Source: Tomitella gaofuii (GTDB lineage Bacteria; Actinomycetota; Actinomycetes; Mycobacteriales; Mycobacteriaceae). Taken from it: a stretch of DNA of 64,000 nucleotides. The notes under the pieces were generated by a model. That model ran no database searches. It was given only the letters and a program-made list of their open reading frames with translations, and was not told where the DNA came from. Numbering within the stretch: the stretch's first letter is position 1; each line of letters opens with the position of its first letter. Below, piece by piece: positions 1 through 8,155 of this stretch. The position numbers were made by a program, and so were the translations under genes. The DNA lies in assembly GCF_014126825.1 (NCBI RefSeq), contig NZ_CP059900.1, forward strand, positions 2,122,954-2,186,953, given 5' to 3'.

Positions 1-51
1 CCCGGTCGCGCTGGTGGAGCGACGAGAGTTCATGGTTGCACGCTGCGGTCG

Positions 52-837
52 TCAGACCGGGCGGCCGAGCTGATCCCGCAGTTCAGCGAGCGTGCGCGCG
101 AGGATGCGGGAGACGTGCATTTGCGACAGTCCCACGCGCTCCGCGATCTGACTCTGCGTCATCTCCCCGAAGAAGCGGAGGATGAGGATCCGCCTTTCGC
201 GCTCCGGCAACGCATCAAGATGCGGTTTGACCGCGACATAACCCTCGACGTTCTCCAGGTCGGGGTCTTCGCCGCCCACCACATCGCCCAGGCTGAGCCC
301 TTCGGAGCCGGCGGACGGCGGCGCGTCCATGGAGTCGGGCTGGTAGGCGCTACGCGCAATGAGGCCCTCGGTCACCTCGTGGATCGACAGTCCGAGCTCG
401 TCCGCGACCTCCGCTGCGGAGGGTGAGCGGCCGAGAGACTGCGCAAGCCGTTCGGAGGCGGTAGAGATGGCCAAGTGCAACTCCTTCGCCCGCCGGGGCA
501 CGTGCATCGCCCAGCCGACGTCGCGGAAGTGCCGCCGTACCTCCCCCATGATCGTCGGCACCGCGAAGGCGACGAAGTTGTCGCCCTTGTCCGCATCGAA
601 CCTGTCGATGGCATTCACCAGGCCCAACCGTGCCACCTGCAGCAGGTCGTCGAACGGCTCGCCGCGACCGTGGAAGCGCCGCGCGATGTGCTCGGCGAGC
701 GGCAGGCAGCGCGTGATCACCGCGTCGCGGCGGCGGTCATAGCCGTCACCTGGCGGAACGCTGTGCAACGCCCGGAGCGCAGCCGGCACGTCGGCGTAGT
801 CATCACCGGCGCGGCGCGGGCGACGGTGAACGGTCAC
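52..837 (-). CDS. sigF: Stress-response sigma factor SigF/SigB family
   Basis: This is a 261-residue alternative sigma factor that directs RNA polymerase to stress and stationary-phase promoters. Region 2 lies at about residues 38-108 (DDLLQVA at 63-69), region 3 at about 118-190, and the region 4 helix-turn-helix at about 222-250 (MTQSQIAERVGLSQ). There is no long region 1, as expected for the SigF/SigB group. The start is GTG, overlapping the TGA of the upstream anti-sigma gene by four bases, so the two are translationally coupled. Both are read from a SigF-type promoter at 1303-1327, which suggests autoregulation. SigB/SigG-type paralogues share this fold; the linked UsfX-like partner and UsfY-like neighbour favour SigF. 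Confidence 0.93.
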   Translation of the reverse strand: MTVHRRPRRAGDDYADVPAALRALHSVPPGDGYDRRRDAVITRCLPLAEHIARRFHGRGEPFDDLLQVARLGLVNAIDRFDADKGDNFVAFAVPTIMGEVRRHFRDVGWAMHVPRRAKELHLAISTASERLAQSLGRSPSAAEVADELGLSIHEVTEGLIARSAYQPDSMDAPPSAGSEGLSLGDVVGGEDPDLENVEGYVAVKPHLDALPERERRILILRFFGEMTQSQIAERVGLSQMHVSRILARTLAELRDQLGRPV

Positions 838-1262
838 GCCGCTACGCTCGAGCTCTTCGTGAAGGTGATCGACCAGCTGCGCCCCGCGCCTACGGGGCCG
901 GTCTTGCCAGCAGTGACCCGGGCTTCATCGGTGAGGGTGTGCAGGACGTGCCAACCGAAGCCGGCCTCGTGCACCTCGGCCCCGGCGGGCAGTTCCGCGG
1001 ACACGGAGACGGACATGACGTGGCGGCGCACCTCGATCGTCATCGTGATCGCCGGGTTGTCGGCCACGGATCGCTCCATCTGAGCGCACGCCTCGTCCAC
1101 CGCCAGTTTGACATCCGCCACCTCGTCCAGTCCGAAGCCGTACAGGATGGCCAGAGTCTCGGCCACGGACCTCGCCACCGGGGCCTGGGACGAGGCGGCA
1201 TCGAGCGTCAGGGTGACGGGTCCGCGGTGGTCGACTACCTCCGGTTCGGTGGCCAGATACAT
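834..1262 (-). CDS. Anti-sigma factor, RsbW/UsfX-like ATP-binding protein
   Basis: This 142-residue GHKL/HATPase-type protein is the cognate anti-sigma factor of the SigF encoded directly downstream. The N-box helix is seen as KLAVDEACAQM (Glu57), and the G1-type segment as GFGWHVLHTLTDEA at about 101-114. The asparagine normal in the N-box is replaced, as is also common in mycobacterial UsfX-type proteins. Its ATG lies 41 bases from the -10 of a perfect SigF promoter, so the anti-sigma/sigma pair should be induced by SigF itself. Its TGA overlaps the sigF GTG. The family function is well established; the pairing is inferred from the overlap. Confidence 0.88.
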   Translation of the reverse strand: MYLATEPEVVDHRGPVTLTLDAASSQAPVARSVAETLAILYGFGLDEVADVKLAVDEACAQMERSVADNPAITMTIEVRRHVMSVSVSAELPAGAEVHEAGFGWHVLHTLTDEARVTAGKTGPVGAGRSWSITFTKSSSVAA

Positions 1263-1573
1263 CCGGGATCCTTACTGAAGAGTTCGCAGAAGCAATGCCA
1301 GGTTACCCGAGCGGCGTTGGACGAAACGGGACCTCGGCACACCGATGCCCGTATTCCCCGGCCCGGGTAATCCCGATTGCACTGGCGTTTTCCGGTGCTG
1401 CGGGCCACAATAAGGGTGGACCTGGGCGGACCGGTCCTCATCTGGCATCCACGTGGTGGCCGCGATGAGGAATCGATCGCACACCGCCGCGATCGGAAGG
1501 ACGCCGAGAGAACCGCCTCCCCGGGGCCGGCTGTTCGCATTGTGCGCAATGCCGAGTCGAAAGGGGCGCGATC
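1263..1573. other. Intergenic region between divergent rsbW-sigF and UsfY-like gene
   Basis: This 311-base stretch holds the SigF promoter for rsbW-sigF at its left end. I found no credible reading frame. A short inverted repeat (GCATTG, four-base loop, CAATGC) lies at 1537-1552, about 20 bases before the right-hand gene and could be an operator, but this is weak. A GGGTAA at 1365-1370 on the plus strand has no matching -35 element, so no promoter is called for the rightward gene. Confidence 0.5.
1303..1327 (-). promoter_or_regulatory. SigF-type promoter of rsbW-sigF
   Basis: On the minus strand the -35 GTTT (1324-1327) and -10 GGGTAA (1303-1308) are separated by exactly 15 bases, matching the mycobacterial SigF consensus GTTT-N15-17-GGGTAT. 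It lies just upstream of the ATG of the anti-sigma gene, so it implies SigF autoregulation. Confidence 0.85.
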
Positions 1574-1840
1574 ATGGGCAGCAACTACGAGGGCCTCCTC
1601 GGATACTTCTTCTTCCTCGCGGGCCTCGCCGTCGGCGGGCTCACCATCGTGGCGCTGGCGATGGAGAACTTCCCGTACTTCATCACCGGCGCGATCATCG
1701 CGGTGGTGTGCCTGGCGGCGGGAATGGTGCTGTGGCTCAACGTCTCGCACCGTGAACACCATGACCCGCTCGAACCTGGCATGACCAGGGCGGGAATCCG
1801 CCGCTACGAGATGCGCCGCAAGACCGGCACCTGCATGTGA
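1574..1840 (+). CDS. Small UsfY-like membrane protein
   Basis: This 88-residue protein has two predicted membrane helices: about residues 8-28 (GLLGYFFFLAGLAVGGLTI) and 34-55 (YFITGAIIAVVCLAAGMVLW). A short basic cytoplasmic-looking tail with HREHHDPLEPGM follows. Size, topology and position next to the anti-sigma/sigF pair resemble UsfY, the small protein encoded beside usfX-sigF in mycobacteria. No biochemical function is known for that family. A clear paralogue lies at 7815-8123 in the same window (shared VCLxAxGM and HxDPxxP patterns). The start ATG follows AAAGGGGCG. The assignment to UsfY is by topology and context, not by sequence search. Confidence 0.65.
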   Translation: MGSNYEGLLGYFFFLAGLAVGGLTIVALAMENFPYFITGAIIAVVCLAAGMVLWLNVSHREHHDPLEPGMTRAGIRRYEMRRKTGTCM

Positions 1841-1920
1841 CCTCGCATCCCGCCCGCGCACTGGTCCGCCTGCCGCACGGGCGGGGTGAGGTGCGCGGAG
1901 TGGGAGCACGACCGCCGGCG

Positions 1921-3363
1921 TCACGACGGCACGGTGCGCACCAGCTTGCGATTGACGAACTCGTACATCCCCATTCGTGACAGCTCACGGCCGAAGCCCG
2001 AGCGTTTGATACCGCCGAAGGGCAGATCGGCCTGGGTGAGCGTGGGCGCGTTGATCCAGACCATGCCGGACTCGACGCGGCGTGCGACCTGCTGCGCGAC
2101 TTCCGCATCGGAGCCGACGATCGTCGCGCCGAGCCCGTAGGGCGAGTCGTTGGCCATGCGGACGGCCTCGTCGGCGTCGGCGACCTGATGCACCACCGCC
2201 ACCGGCCCGAAGAGCTCTTCGGAAAACGCGCGCATCTCCGGAGTGACCCCGGTGAGCACCGTCGGCTGGACGAACGCCCTCGACCCGGCGGGCCCGCGCT
2301 CCGGCCCCGGCGGGCGACCGCCGCCGACGACGACGCGGGCGCCCTTGTCCACCGCGTCCTGCACCTGCTCGAGCAGTCCGTCCGCGGCTTCCTCCGACGA
2401 CAACGGGCCCAGTGTGGTCTCGGGGTCCATCGGGTCCCCGGGGGCGTAATCGCTGAACCGCGCCGCCAGGGCGTCGACGAAACGGTCATGCATGTCCTCG
2501 GGGACGAAGAACCGCTTCGATGCCACGCAGCTTTGCCCGGTATTGAACATGCGCCCCTGCACCGCCATGTCCACGGTCGATTCCAGATCCGCGCTGTCGA
2601 GCACGATGAACGGGTCGTTGCCGCCGAGTTCGAGCATGCACTTAGTGACGTGGCGGCCGGCCTGCTCGGCAACGGCAGCGCCGGCCGCGTCGCTGCCCGT
2701 CAACGCGACGCCCTGCACGGACGGGTGTGCGATGACCCGTTCGACGTCCCGCGTGCGCAGGAACACGTTGGTGTAGACGCCCTCACCGGTGCCGGCGTCG
2801 GCGAAGATCCGCTCGATCTTGAGCGCGGTCATCGGGCACGTGGACGTGTGCTTGAGCAGGATCGTGTTGCCTGCGACGAGGTTCGGCGCGGCCAGGCGCA
2901 CCACTTGATAGAGCGGGAAGTTCCACGGTTCGATGCCGAGGAGGACGCCGAGCGGCTCGTAGACGACGCGGGCGTCGCCGCCCTCCGCGATGTCGAGATG
3001 CTCCGGCTCGAGGAACCGGGGCCCGTTGTCGCCGTAATAGCGCAGGATGTCGGCGGACACTTCGATCTCCCAGCGGGCCTCGCCGACGAGCTTGCCCATC
3101 TCCGCGCTGATGGTGCGGGCAAGGTCGTCCGCCCGCTCACGGACCAACTCCGCGGCGCGGGAGACGATGTCGGCGCGTTCCTGTGCGCTGCGTTCCCGCC
3201 ACTGCTCGAAGCCGGCGTGTGCGCGGTCGATGATCGCGTCGAGCTGTGCGATCTCCAGATACGGGAACTCGCCGAGCGTCTCGCCGGAGTACGGGTTGAT
3301 GGAGCGGAACGGTTCCGCATCCGGTCCGCTGGCGCTCATCGGCTGGATACTGGTCGAAGTCAC
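1921..3363 (-). CDS. NAD(P)-dependent aldehyde dehydrogenase, succinate-semialdehyde dehydrogenase type
   Basis: This 480-residue aldehyde dehydrogenase oxidises an aldehyde, most likely succinate semialdehyde, to the acid. The expected catalytic residues are present: Asn148 in PWNFPLYQ, Lys171 in LLKH, Glu245 in LELGG and the nucleophile Cys279 in GQSCVASKR. The length fits the GabD/Sad class, and the short C-terminus ([14 protein letters not shown]) fits GabD1-type enzymes. The gene is monocistronic. It is preceded by a perfect SigF promoter at 3456-3481, so it is likely part of the stress regulon, perhaps detoxifying aldehydes or running the GABA shunt. The exact substrate cannot be read from the sequence. 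Confidence 0.85.
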   Translation of the reverse strand: MTSTSIQPMSASGPDAEPFRSINPYSGETLGEFPYLEIAQLDAIIDRAHAGFEQWRERSAQERADIVSRAAELVRERADDLARTISAEMGKLVGEARWEIEVSADILRYYGDNGPRFLEPEHLDIAEGGDARVVYEPLGVLLGIEPWNFPLYQVVRLAAPNLVAGNTILLKHTSTCPMTALKIERIFADAGTGEGVYTNVFLRTRDVERVIAHPSVQGVALTGSDAAGAAVAEQAGRHVTKCMLELGGNDPFIVLDSADLESTVDMAVQGRMFNTGQSCVASKRFFVPEDMHDRFVDALAARFSDYAPGDPMDPETTLGPLSSEEAADGLLEQVQDAVDKGARVVVGGGRPPGPERGPAGSRAFVQPTVLTGVTPEMRAFSEELFGPVAVVHQVADADEAVRMANDSPYGLGATIVGSDAEVAQQVARRVESGMVWINAPTLTQADLPFGGIKRSGFGRELSRMGMYEFVNRKLVRTVPS

Positions 3364-3455
3364 GGCGTCTCCTCCTCACTGCGGCCGCGCGTCGTGGGGA
3401 CGACGGCTTTACGCTGCAGGGGTTTCTGCGGCACAGCGATCATGCTGCGGGGCGG

Positions 3456-3481
3456 ATACCCATGACCGCACGGGCGCAAAC
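3456..3481 (-). promoter_or_regulatory. SigF-type promoter of the aldehyde dehydrogenase gene
   Basis: On the minus strand GTTT (3478-3481), a 16-base spacer and GGGTAT (3456-3461) match the SigF consensus at every position. The predicted transcript has a leader of roughly 85 bases before the ATG at 3363. Confidence 0.8.
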
Positions 3482-3506
3482 GCGCCGTCACCGTTGCACT
3501 GGGGCG

Positions 3507-4010
3507 CTATGCGGGGTGGCCAGGATCGAGGCCGAGAACGTCATGCATCGTCAACAGTGGGGCGATGCGGTCCGCCCCGGCGGCCGAGTCGGGGGTGACG
3601 ACGAATCCGGTGTGGTCGCCGAACCCGGTGACGGCGGTGATCGGACCCGCGAACCACGCCGGAACGCCGGCGAGGATCGGCACGCCGTGGGCGTCGGGTC
3701 GCCAGGAGCATGCGCCGAACTTGTCGACCTCGTCTCCGGTGCACGAACCGAAGAGGCGCGCGAGCCGATACTGGTCGGTCCCGAGAAGATGCACCGCCAG
3801 CCGGGATGCGTGGCGGGCCAGCCGGAAGGTGCGGTTCTTGTCGGACAGGCACACCAAGAACCGCGCCGGTGCGATGGAGGCCTGGCATCCGAAGCCGACG
3901 AGACATCCGGCACGTTCCTCGTCGTGGCAGGTGGTGACGATGAACATCGGCGAGTCCGACGCTGCGGCGATCCGTGCGAACTCGTCCGTGGGCTGCACGT
4001 CGGGATCCAT
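3507..4010 (-). CDS. Flavin reductase-like FMN-binding domain protein
   Basis: This 167-residue single-domain protein of the flavin reductase (FMN-binding split-barrel) family begins with a short linker. The core then reads MFIVTTCHDEERAGCLVGF and the conserved barrel strands continue (FLVCLSDKNRTFRLARHA, LAVHLLG). Such proteins bind FMN and either pass reduced flavin to a monooxygenase or reduce small substrates themselves. It lies 25 bases downstream of the phosphoketolase gene on the same strand, as the last gene of that operon. No partner oxygenase is adjacent; LLM-type enzymes lie nearby, but a link is speculation. Family assignment is firm, role open. Confidence 0.75.
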   Translation of the reverse strand: MDPDVQPTDEFARIAAASDSPMFIVTTCHDEERAGCLVGFGCQASIAPARFLVCLSDKNRTFRLARHASRLAVHLLGTDQYRLARLFGSCTGDEVDKFGACSWRPDAHGVPILAGVPAWFAGPITAVTGFGDHTGFVVTPDSAAGADRIAPLLTMHDVLGLDPGHPA

Positions 4011-4035
4011 GGGGCCTCCCGGGTCGGGTAGGGCG

Positions 4036-6441
4036 TCAACTGCGCGGCGGCATGCGCGTCAGTCGGGGATCGTCGACGCCGTGCCTGCGCGTGTACGCCT
4101 TGGCGTCGGCGCGGGCGCGCGTGAACTCACCGGCGGCCGCAGCGCCGTCGCCGCGCGCGGCCGGCCCGGCGCGGTCGAGGGCGTCGAGCGCCAGGCTGTA
4201 GCGGTCCATGCCGTTGAGCATGAGCATATCGAACGGCGTGGTTGTGGTCCCTTCTTCGCGGTAGCCGTGCACGTGCAGTTGCGGGTGGCAGGAGCGGCGG
4301 TACGTGAGCCGATGGACTGCGCCGGGATAGCCGTGGAAGGCGAAGATCACCGGGCTGTCCGGGGTGAAGACCGCATCGAACTGCGCGTCGTCGAGGCCCC
4401 GCGGCTCCTGCGCAGGGTCCTGCAGCCGCAGCAGGTCCACGACGTTGACCACGCGCACACGCACACGCGGCGCATGCGCTGCGAGCAGCCGCGCGGCCGC
4501 CACGGTCTCCCTCGTCGGGGTCTCTCCGGCGCACGCCAACACCACGTCGGGGTGCTGGTCGGTGCTTTCGTCCTGCCACACGCTCACACCGCGTGTGCAG
4601 TGCTCTCGCGCTGCGTCGAACGTGAGATAGCTCGGCGAGGGGTGCTTGCCGGCGACGAGAACATTGATGCGGCCCGTACTCGTGAGGGCGTCGTCCGCAG
4701 CCGCGAGCAGCGTGTTGGCGTCCGGCGGAAACAACACCCGCACCAGATCGTTCTTCTTGTTCATCACCATGTCGATGAAGCCCGGATCCTGGTGCGAGAA
4801 GCCGTTGTGATCCTGGCGCCAGGCATGCGAGGTGAGCAACAGGTTGAGCGACGCGGGCGGCCGGCGCCAGGACACGGCGCGGGCGCTTTCCAGCCACTTG
4901 GCGTATTGGCCGACCATGCTCGCGGCGACCTGCGCGAAGGCCTCGTACGTGGCCAGCAATCCGTGCCGGCCGGTGAGCAGGTACCCCTCCAGCCAACCCT
5001 CGCACAGATGCTCGGAGAGCACCTCCATCACACGGCCGTGCGGGCCCAGATTCTCGTCCCGCACCCCGGGCTCCATCGGGTCCTGCGCGCCGGACCGCCA
5101 CACGCGGTCGGTGGTCTCGAACACCGCCGAGAGCCTGTTGGAATCGGCTTCGTCCGGCGAGAAGAGCCGGAAGTCGTGCGGATTGCGTGCGATCACGTCA
5201 CGCAGGTGCCGGCCCAACGCCTCGGTCGGAGAGTGTTCCGGGAACCTCGGGGGCGCGGCCCCGGCACTCCCCTGTTCCGATGCGCCGACCGCGGCGGTCC
5301 GCGGGTCGGGCAGCTCGAGGTCGCGGCGAACGAGGCCGGCGTCGGCCCGGGGGTTGGCGCCCATCCGCCGGTCGCCGTCCGGCACGTACCGGAGCACTTC
5401 GGGCGTGGGACGCCCGGCTGCGTCGAACAGCTCCTGCGGCCGGTAACTGCGTAACCAGTGCTCCAGGTCCGGCAGGCGGTCGGGGTCGTCGCGGGACACC
5501 GCCAGCGGCACTTGGTGCGCCCGGAAGGTCCCCTCGACGGGCGTGCCGTCGACGACGGACGGGCCGGTCCATCCCTTGGGGGTGCGCAGCACGATCATCG
5601 GCCACCGGATCCGCCCGTCCGAGGATGCACCCGCGCGTGCGGAGTCCTGGACCGCGTCGATCCTGTCGACGCACCCGTCGAGGGCGGCGGCCAGGTCGGC
5701 GTGCACCTCCTCGGGCCGGTCGCCCGCGACTTCCACCGGCTCGTACCCGTACCCGCGCAACAACGCGTGCAGATCTTCCGGAGTCATCCGGGACAGGACT
5801 GTGGGTCCCGCGATCTTGTACCCGTTCAGGTGCAGGACGGGCAGCACCGCGCCGTCCGCCACGGGGTCCAGGAAGGAGGTGCCGTGCCACGACGCCGCCA
5901 TCGGACCGGTCTCCGCCTCGCCGTCCCCCACCACGCACACCGCCAGTGCCTCGGGCGCGTCGAACACCGCGCCGAAGGCGTGCGCGAGGCTGTAGCCCAG
6001 CTCGCCGCCCTCGTTGATCGAGCCCGGCACGTTCGGCGCGGCGTGGCTCGGGATGCCGCCGGGCGTGGAGAACGCGCGGAACAGGCTCAGCACGCCGGCC
6101 TCGTCGCGCGGCATCGTCGTGTCGCGTTCGCTCAGCGACCCCTCCAGGAACGTGTGTGCCAGCAGCGCCGGGCCGCCGTGTCCCGGACCGGCGACGAAGA
6201 GCACGTCGCGATCGCGCTCGCAGATGAGGCGGTTGACGTGGCTGTAGACCAGAGTCAGTCCGGGGACGGTCCCCCAATGGCCCACGACGCGCGGCTTGAG
6301 GTCCTCCTGCCGCAGCGGCCGCCGCAGCAGCGGGTCATCGTCCAGATACAGCTGCCCCGCGGCGAGGTAGTTCGCGGCGCGCCATTGGGCGTCGACGGCC
6401 GACAGGTCCCCCCGACCGCCGGGGGGATGCTCTGCCTGCAC
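4036..6441 (-). CDS. xfp: Xylulose-5-phosphate/fructose-6-phosphate phosphoketolase
   Basis: This 801-residue thiamine-diphosphate enzyme cleaves xylulose 5-phosphate (and usually fructose 6-phosphate) with phosphate to acetyl phosphate plus a C3 or C4 sugar phosphate. Both family signatures are intact: EGGELGY at 144-150 and the ThDP motif GDGEAETG at 172-179. Further conserved blocks are QDHNGFSHQDPGF and GHWGTVPGLTLVYSH. The length is standard. It starts three bases after the stop of the DJ-1/PfpI gene, so it is the third gene of an operon (DUF5709, PfpI, Xfp, flavin reductase). No acetate kinase or phosphotransacetylase gene lies in the window. Function is confident; dual substrate use is inferred from the family. 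Confidence 0.93.
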   Translation of the reverse strand: MQAEHPPGGRGDLSAVDAQWRAANYLAAGQLYLDDDPLLRRPLRQEDLKPRVVGHWGTVPGLTLVYSHVNRLICERDRDVLFVAGPGHGGPALLAHTFLEGSLSERDTTMPRDEAGVLSLFRAFSTPGGIPSHAAPNVPGSINEGGELGYSLAHAFGAVFDAPEALAVCVVGDGEAETGPMAASWHGTSFLDPVADGAVLPVLHLNGYKIAGPTVLSRMTPEDLHALLRGYGYEPVEVAGDRPEEVHADLAAALDGCVDRIDAVQDSARAGASSDGRIRWPMIVLRTPKGWTGPSVVDGTPVEGTFRAHQVPLAVSRDDPDRLPDLEHWLRSYRPQELFDAAGRPTPEVLRYVPDGDRRMGANPRADAGLVRRDLELPDPRTAAVGASEQGSAGAAPPRFPEHSPTEALGRHLRDVIARNPHDFRLFSPDEADSNRLSAVFETTDRVWRSGAQDPMEPGVRDENLGPHGRVMEVLSEHLCEGWLEGYLLTGRHGLLATYEAFAQVAASMVGQYAKWLESARAVSWRRPPASLNLLLTSHAWRQDHNGFSHQDPGFIDMVMNKKNDLVRVLFPPDANTLLAAADDALTSTGRINVLVAGKHPSPSYLTFDAAREHCTRGVSVWQDESTDQHPDVVLACAGETPTRETVAAARLLAAHAPRVRVRVVNVVDLLRLQDPAQEPRGLDDAQFDAVFTPDSPVIFAFHGYPGAVHRLTYRRSCHPQLHVHGYREEGTTTTPFDMLMLNGMDRYSLALDALDRAGPAARGDGAAAAGEFTRARADAKAYTRRHGVDDPRLTRMPPRS

Positions 6442-6444
6442 CGC

Positions 6445-7026
6445 TCAGCCCGTGCCCGCGGCTGCGAAGATCCGCACCATCGCGGAGCAGAAGGCGGGCA
6501 GGTCGTCGGGTTTGCGGCTGGACACGAGGACGTTGGGCCCGTGGTCGCAGACGACGACCTCCTGATCCGCCCACTCCGCCCCGGCGTTGCGCAGGTCGGT
6601 GCGCAGGCTGGGCCACGAGGTGATCGCCCGGCCGCGCACGGCGTCGGCCTCGATCAGAGTCCACGGCCCGTGGCAGATCACCGCCACGGGCTTGCCCGCG
6701 TCGAAGAACGCGCGGACGAATGCCACCGCGTCGGCGTCGGTCCGCAGCATATCGGGGTTCGCGACGCCGCCGGGCAGCACGAGGGCGTCGTAATCGTCGG
6801 CGGCGGCCGCGTTCGCGACGGCCTCCGCCTCGAATGTTCCGCCGCGGTCGAGGTGGTTGAACGCCTGCACCGTGCCCGCATGGGTCGACACAAGCGTCGG
6901 TCTGCCGCCCGTCTGCTGCACCGCCCGCCAGGGGTCCGTCAATTCGATCTGCTCGACGCCCTCCGGCGCCACCAGCATCGCGATCGCGCGCCCGCCCAAT
7001 CCGGTTGCGTCGCCTGCTGCGTTCAT
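6445..7026 (-). CDS. DJ-1/PfpI family protein (peptidase C56-like)
   Basis: This 193-residue DJ-1/PfpI superfamily protein has its nucleophile elbow as AVICHGPW (Cys118, His119) and the upstream ALVLPGGVANPDMLR strand-turn typical of the family. Members act as glyoxalases, deglycase-like or protease/chaperone stress proteins; the CHG motif points to the PfpI/YhbO branch. Its ATG overlaps the TGA of the preceding DUF5709 gene (ATGA) and its stop lies three bases before xfp, so it is tightly coupled to both. Coupling to a phosphoketolase would suit removal of reactive carbonyls formed in sugar metabolism, but that is inference. Confidence 0.85.
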   Translation of the reverse strand: MNAAGDATGLGGRAIAMLVAPEGVEQIELTDPWRAVQQTGGRPTLVSTHAGTVQAFNHLDRGGTFEAEAVANAAAADDYDALVLPGGVANPDMLRTDADAVAFVRAFFDAGKPVAVICHGPWTLIEADAVRGRAITSWPSLRTDLRNAGAEWADQEVVVCDHGPNVLVSSRKPDDLPAFCSAMVRIFAAAGTG

Positions 7027-7568
7027 CGGTACTCCTCACCAGGGTCGTCGCGGTCTTCGATGCGTACCGACGCCGTGGGGACGTCGGCCTCGGCCGGCCG
7101 CGCGTCCGCATCGGCGGGCTCGGCCGCGTCCGCATCCGCGGGGCCGGTCGTGCGGTCGTTCCTGCCGGGTTCGCCGGTCGAGGCGCCTGTGCCCAGCGGC
7201 GCGGGCGCATCCGCTGCGGCGATCGGGCTGTCGGCGACCTCGGGGCCTGTCGGCTCTTCGCGGTCGCGCTCGCCGGGCGCCGGCTCGTCGGCGTCGGGGC
7301 GCTCGGACCACAGGCGATGCTCCAGGCTTTCGCCCTCGGCCTGCTCGCGCGCGGTCACGCCCTCGCGGTCCGCCGCGGACCACTCTTCGGGCGGCTCGAC
7401 GCCCTCCTCGAGCGGGTCCGTCCCGAGGCGATCCTCATCGAGGTCTTCGGCACCGACCGCCGAGGTGAGATCCGTGTTGACCGCAGACTCCGGATCGGCC
7501 TGCGTTTCCGGGACGACCGGAGCCGCCCCGAGGCCGGGTCCGGCCTGATTCTCCGTCGCGTGGTCCAT
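7023..7568 (-). CDS. DUF5709 domain protein, acidic, unknown function
   Basis: This 181-residue, highly acidic, low-complexity protein is rich in Asp, Glu, Ala and Pro and has no membrane segment. The central block (LDEDRLGTDPLEEGVEPPEEW, then GVTAREQAEGESLEHRL and E-R-P-D) is the pattern I associate with DUF5709 proteins of actinobacteria, whose function is unknown. The start is placed at the ATG preceded by GAAAGGAG (spacing about eight bases); the frame stays open upstream, but without such a site. It is the first gene of the phosphoketolase operon. A weak SigF-like promoter is seen about 85 bases upstream. Confidence 0.7.
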   Translation of the reverse strand: MDHATENQAGPGLGAAPVVPETQADPESAVNTDLTSAVGAEDLDEDRLGTDPLEEGVEPPEEWSAADREGVTAREQAEGESLEHRLWSERPDADEPAPGERDREEPTGPEVADSPIAAADAPAPLGTGASTGEPGRNDRTTGPADADAAEPADADARPAEADVPTASVRIEDRDDPGEEYR

Positions 7569-7653
7569 CACGTACTGCTCCTTTCCGTCCGCGCCGGTCG
7601 CGTCTGGTGCGACCTGTGCGCTTACGGACGGGCTTGCGGCTTCTGTCGGCAGG

Positions 7654-7678
7654 GTTCCCACGCAGCGGGCAATCAATC
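7654..7678 (-). promoter_or_regulatory. Weak SigF-like promoter before the phosphoketolase operon
   Basis: On the minus strand GATT (7675-7678), 15 bases, then GGGAAC (7654-7659). This matches the SigF consensus at 3 of 4 and 4 of 6 positions. It is listed because the neighbouring genes carry better copies; alone it would not be convincing. Confidence 0.35.
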
Positions 7679-7711
7679 ATGTGCGAGCGGGATCGCTGGT
7701 GCCGCCCGGAA

Positions 7712-7736
7712 GTGTGACGGGGCGGCAAACGGGTAA
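7712..7736 (+). promoter_or_regulatory. Candidate SigF-type promoter before the second UsfY-like gene
   Basis: GTGT (7712-7715), 15 bases, GGGTAA (7731-7736) on the plus strand: one mismatch in the -35 and one in the -10 relative to GTTT-N15-17-GGGTAT. It lies about 80 bases before the ATG at 7815. Confidence 0.5.
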
Positions 7737-7814
7737 CCGGGGCTCGCGAGACCATCGGGCAGCCGATGGCGACCTCCACAGGAGGCGACCTCCACAGGAA
7801 GGGAGGCGGAGACG

Positions 7815-8123
7815 ATGCGTCAGAATTTTCCCGGCCTCATCGCCTGGACGTTGTTCCTCGTCGGGCTCGGCGCCGCCGGGGTGTGGCTGGTGATCCTCGG
7901 CAGGGGCGGCGGCGACGGTGCCGTCATCTCCGGCGTCATCGCGTTGGTGTGCCTGGTCGCCGCAGGCATGACGTGGATTGCGATCCGTCTACTGCTGCAC
8001 AACGATCCGATGAATCCCGAGGTGCTCCAAGATGAGGAGCAGGTCTACCTCAAGCGTCGCCGTGACAAGCGCCGGCGCAGGGCGCAGGGCAAGGAGGGCG
8101 CCGCCGACGGTGAGCCGGTCTGA
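7815..8123 (+). CDS. Small UsfY-like membrane protein (second copy)
   Basis: This 102-residue protein has two membrane helices (about residues 8-28 and 34-57) and a highly charged C-terminal tail with a run of Arg/Lys (KRRRDKRRRRAQGK). The helical part parallels the 1574-1840 protein: GLIAWTLFLVGLGAAG against GLLGYFFFLAGLAVGG, and IALVCLVAAGM against IAVVCLAAGM, followed by H-x-DP-x-x-P in both. The start ATG has a good AGGGAGGCGGAG ribosome site. A SigF-type promoter candidate lies upstream, fitting a stress-induced membrane protein. The function of the family is unknown. Confidence 0.7.
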   Translation: MRQNFPGLIAWTLFLVGLGAAGVWLVILGRGGGDGAVISGVIALVCLVAAGMTWIAIRLLLHNDPMNPEVLQDEEQVYLKRRRDKRRRRAQGKEGAADGEPV

Positions 8124-8125
8124 CG

Positions 8126-8155
8126 GCGCCTGCCCGCCGCCGTCAGCGCAGGCGC
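8126..8155. terminator. Possible bidirectional hairpin between convergent genes
   Basis: GCGCCTGC (8126-8133) and GCAGGCGC (8148-8155) form an eight-base-pair stem with a 14-base loop. It sits across the junction of the convergent UsfY-like gene and the zinc-ribbon gene. No U-run is present; support is structural only. Confidence 0.4.

Noticed and set aside
1346-1370. GGGTAA at 1365-1370 as a SigF promoter for the UsfY-like gene at 1574
   Set aside because: No GTTT-like -35 at 15-17 bases upstream; GTTT at 1387-1390 with GGGTGG has a 23-base spacer.
3565-5454. Long open frame on the plus strand opposite the phosphoketolase gene
   Set aside because: It is the antisense shadow of xfp and the flavin reductase gene; the translation is Arg/Pro/Gly-rich without any domain.
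5458-7548. Plus-strand frame opposite xfp, PfpI and DUF5709 genes
   Set aside because: Crosses three genes on the other strand and has shadow-type composition.
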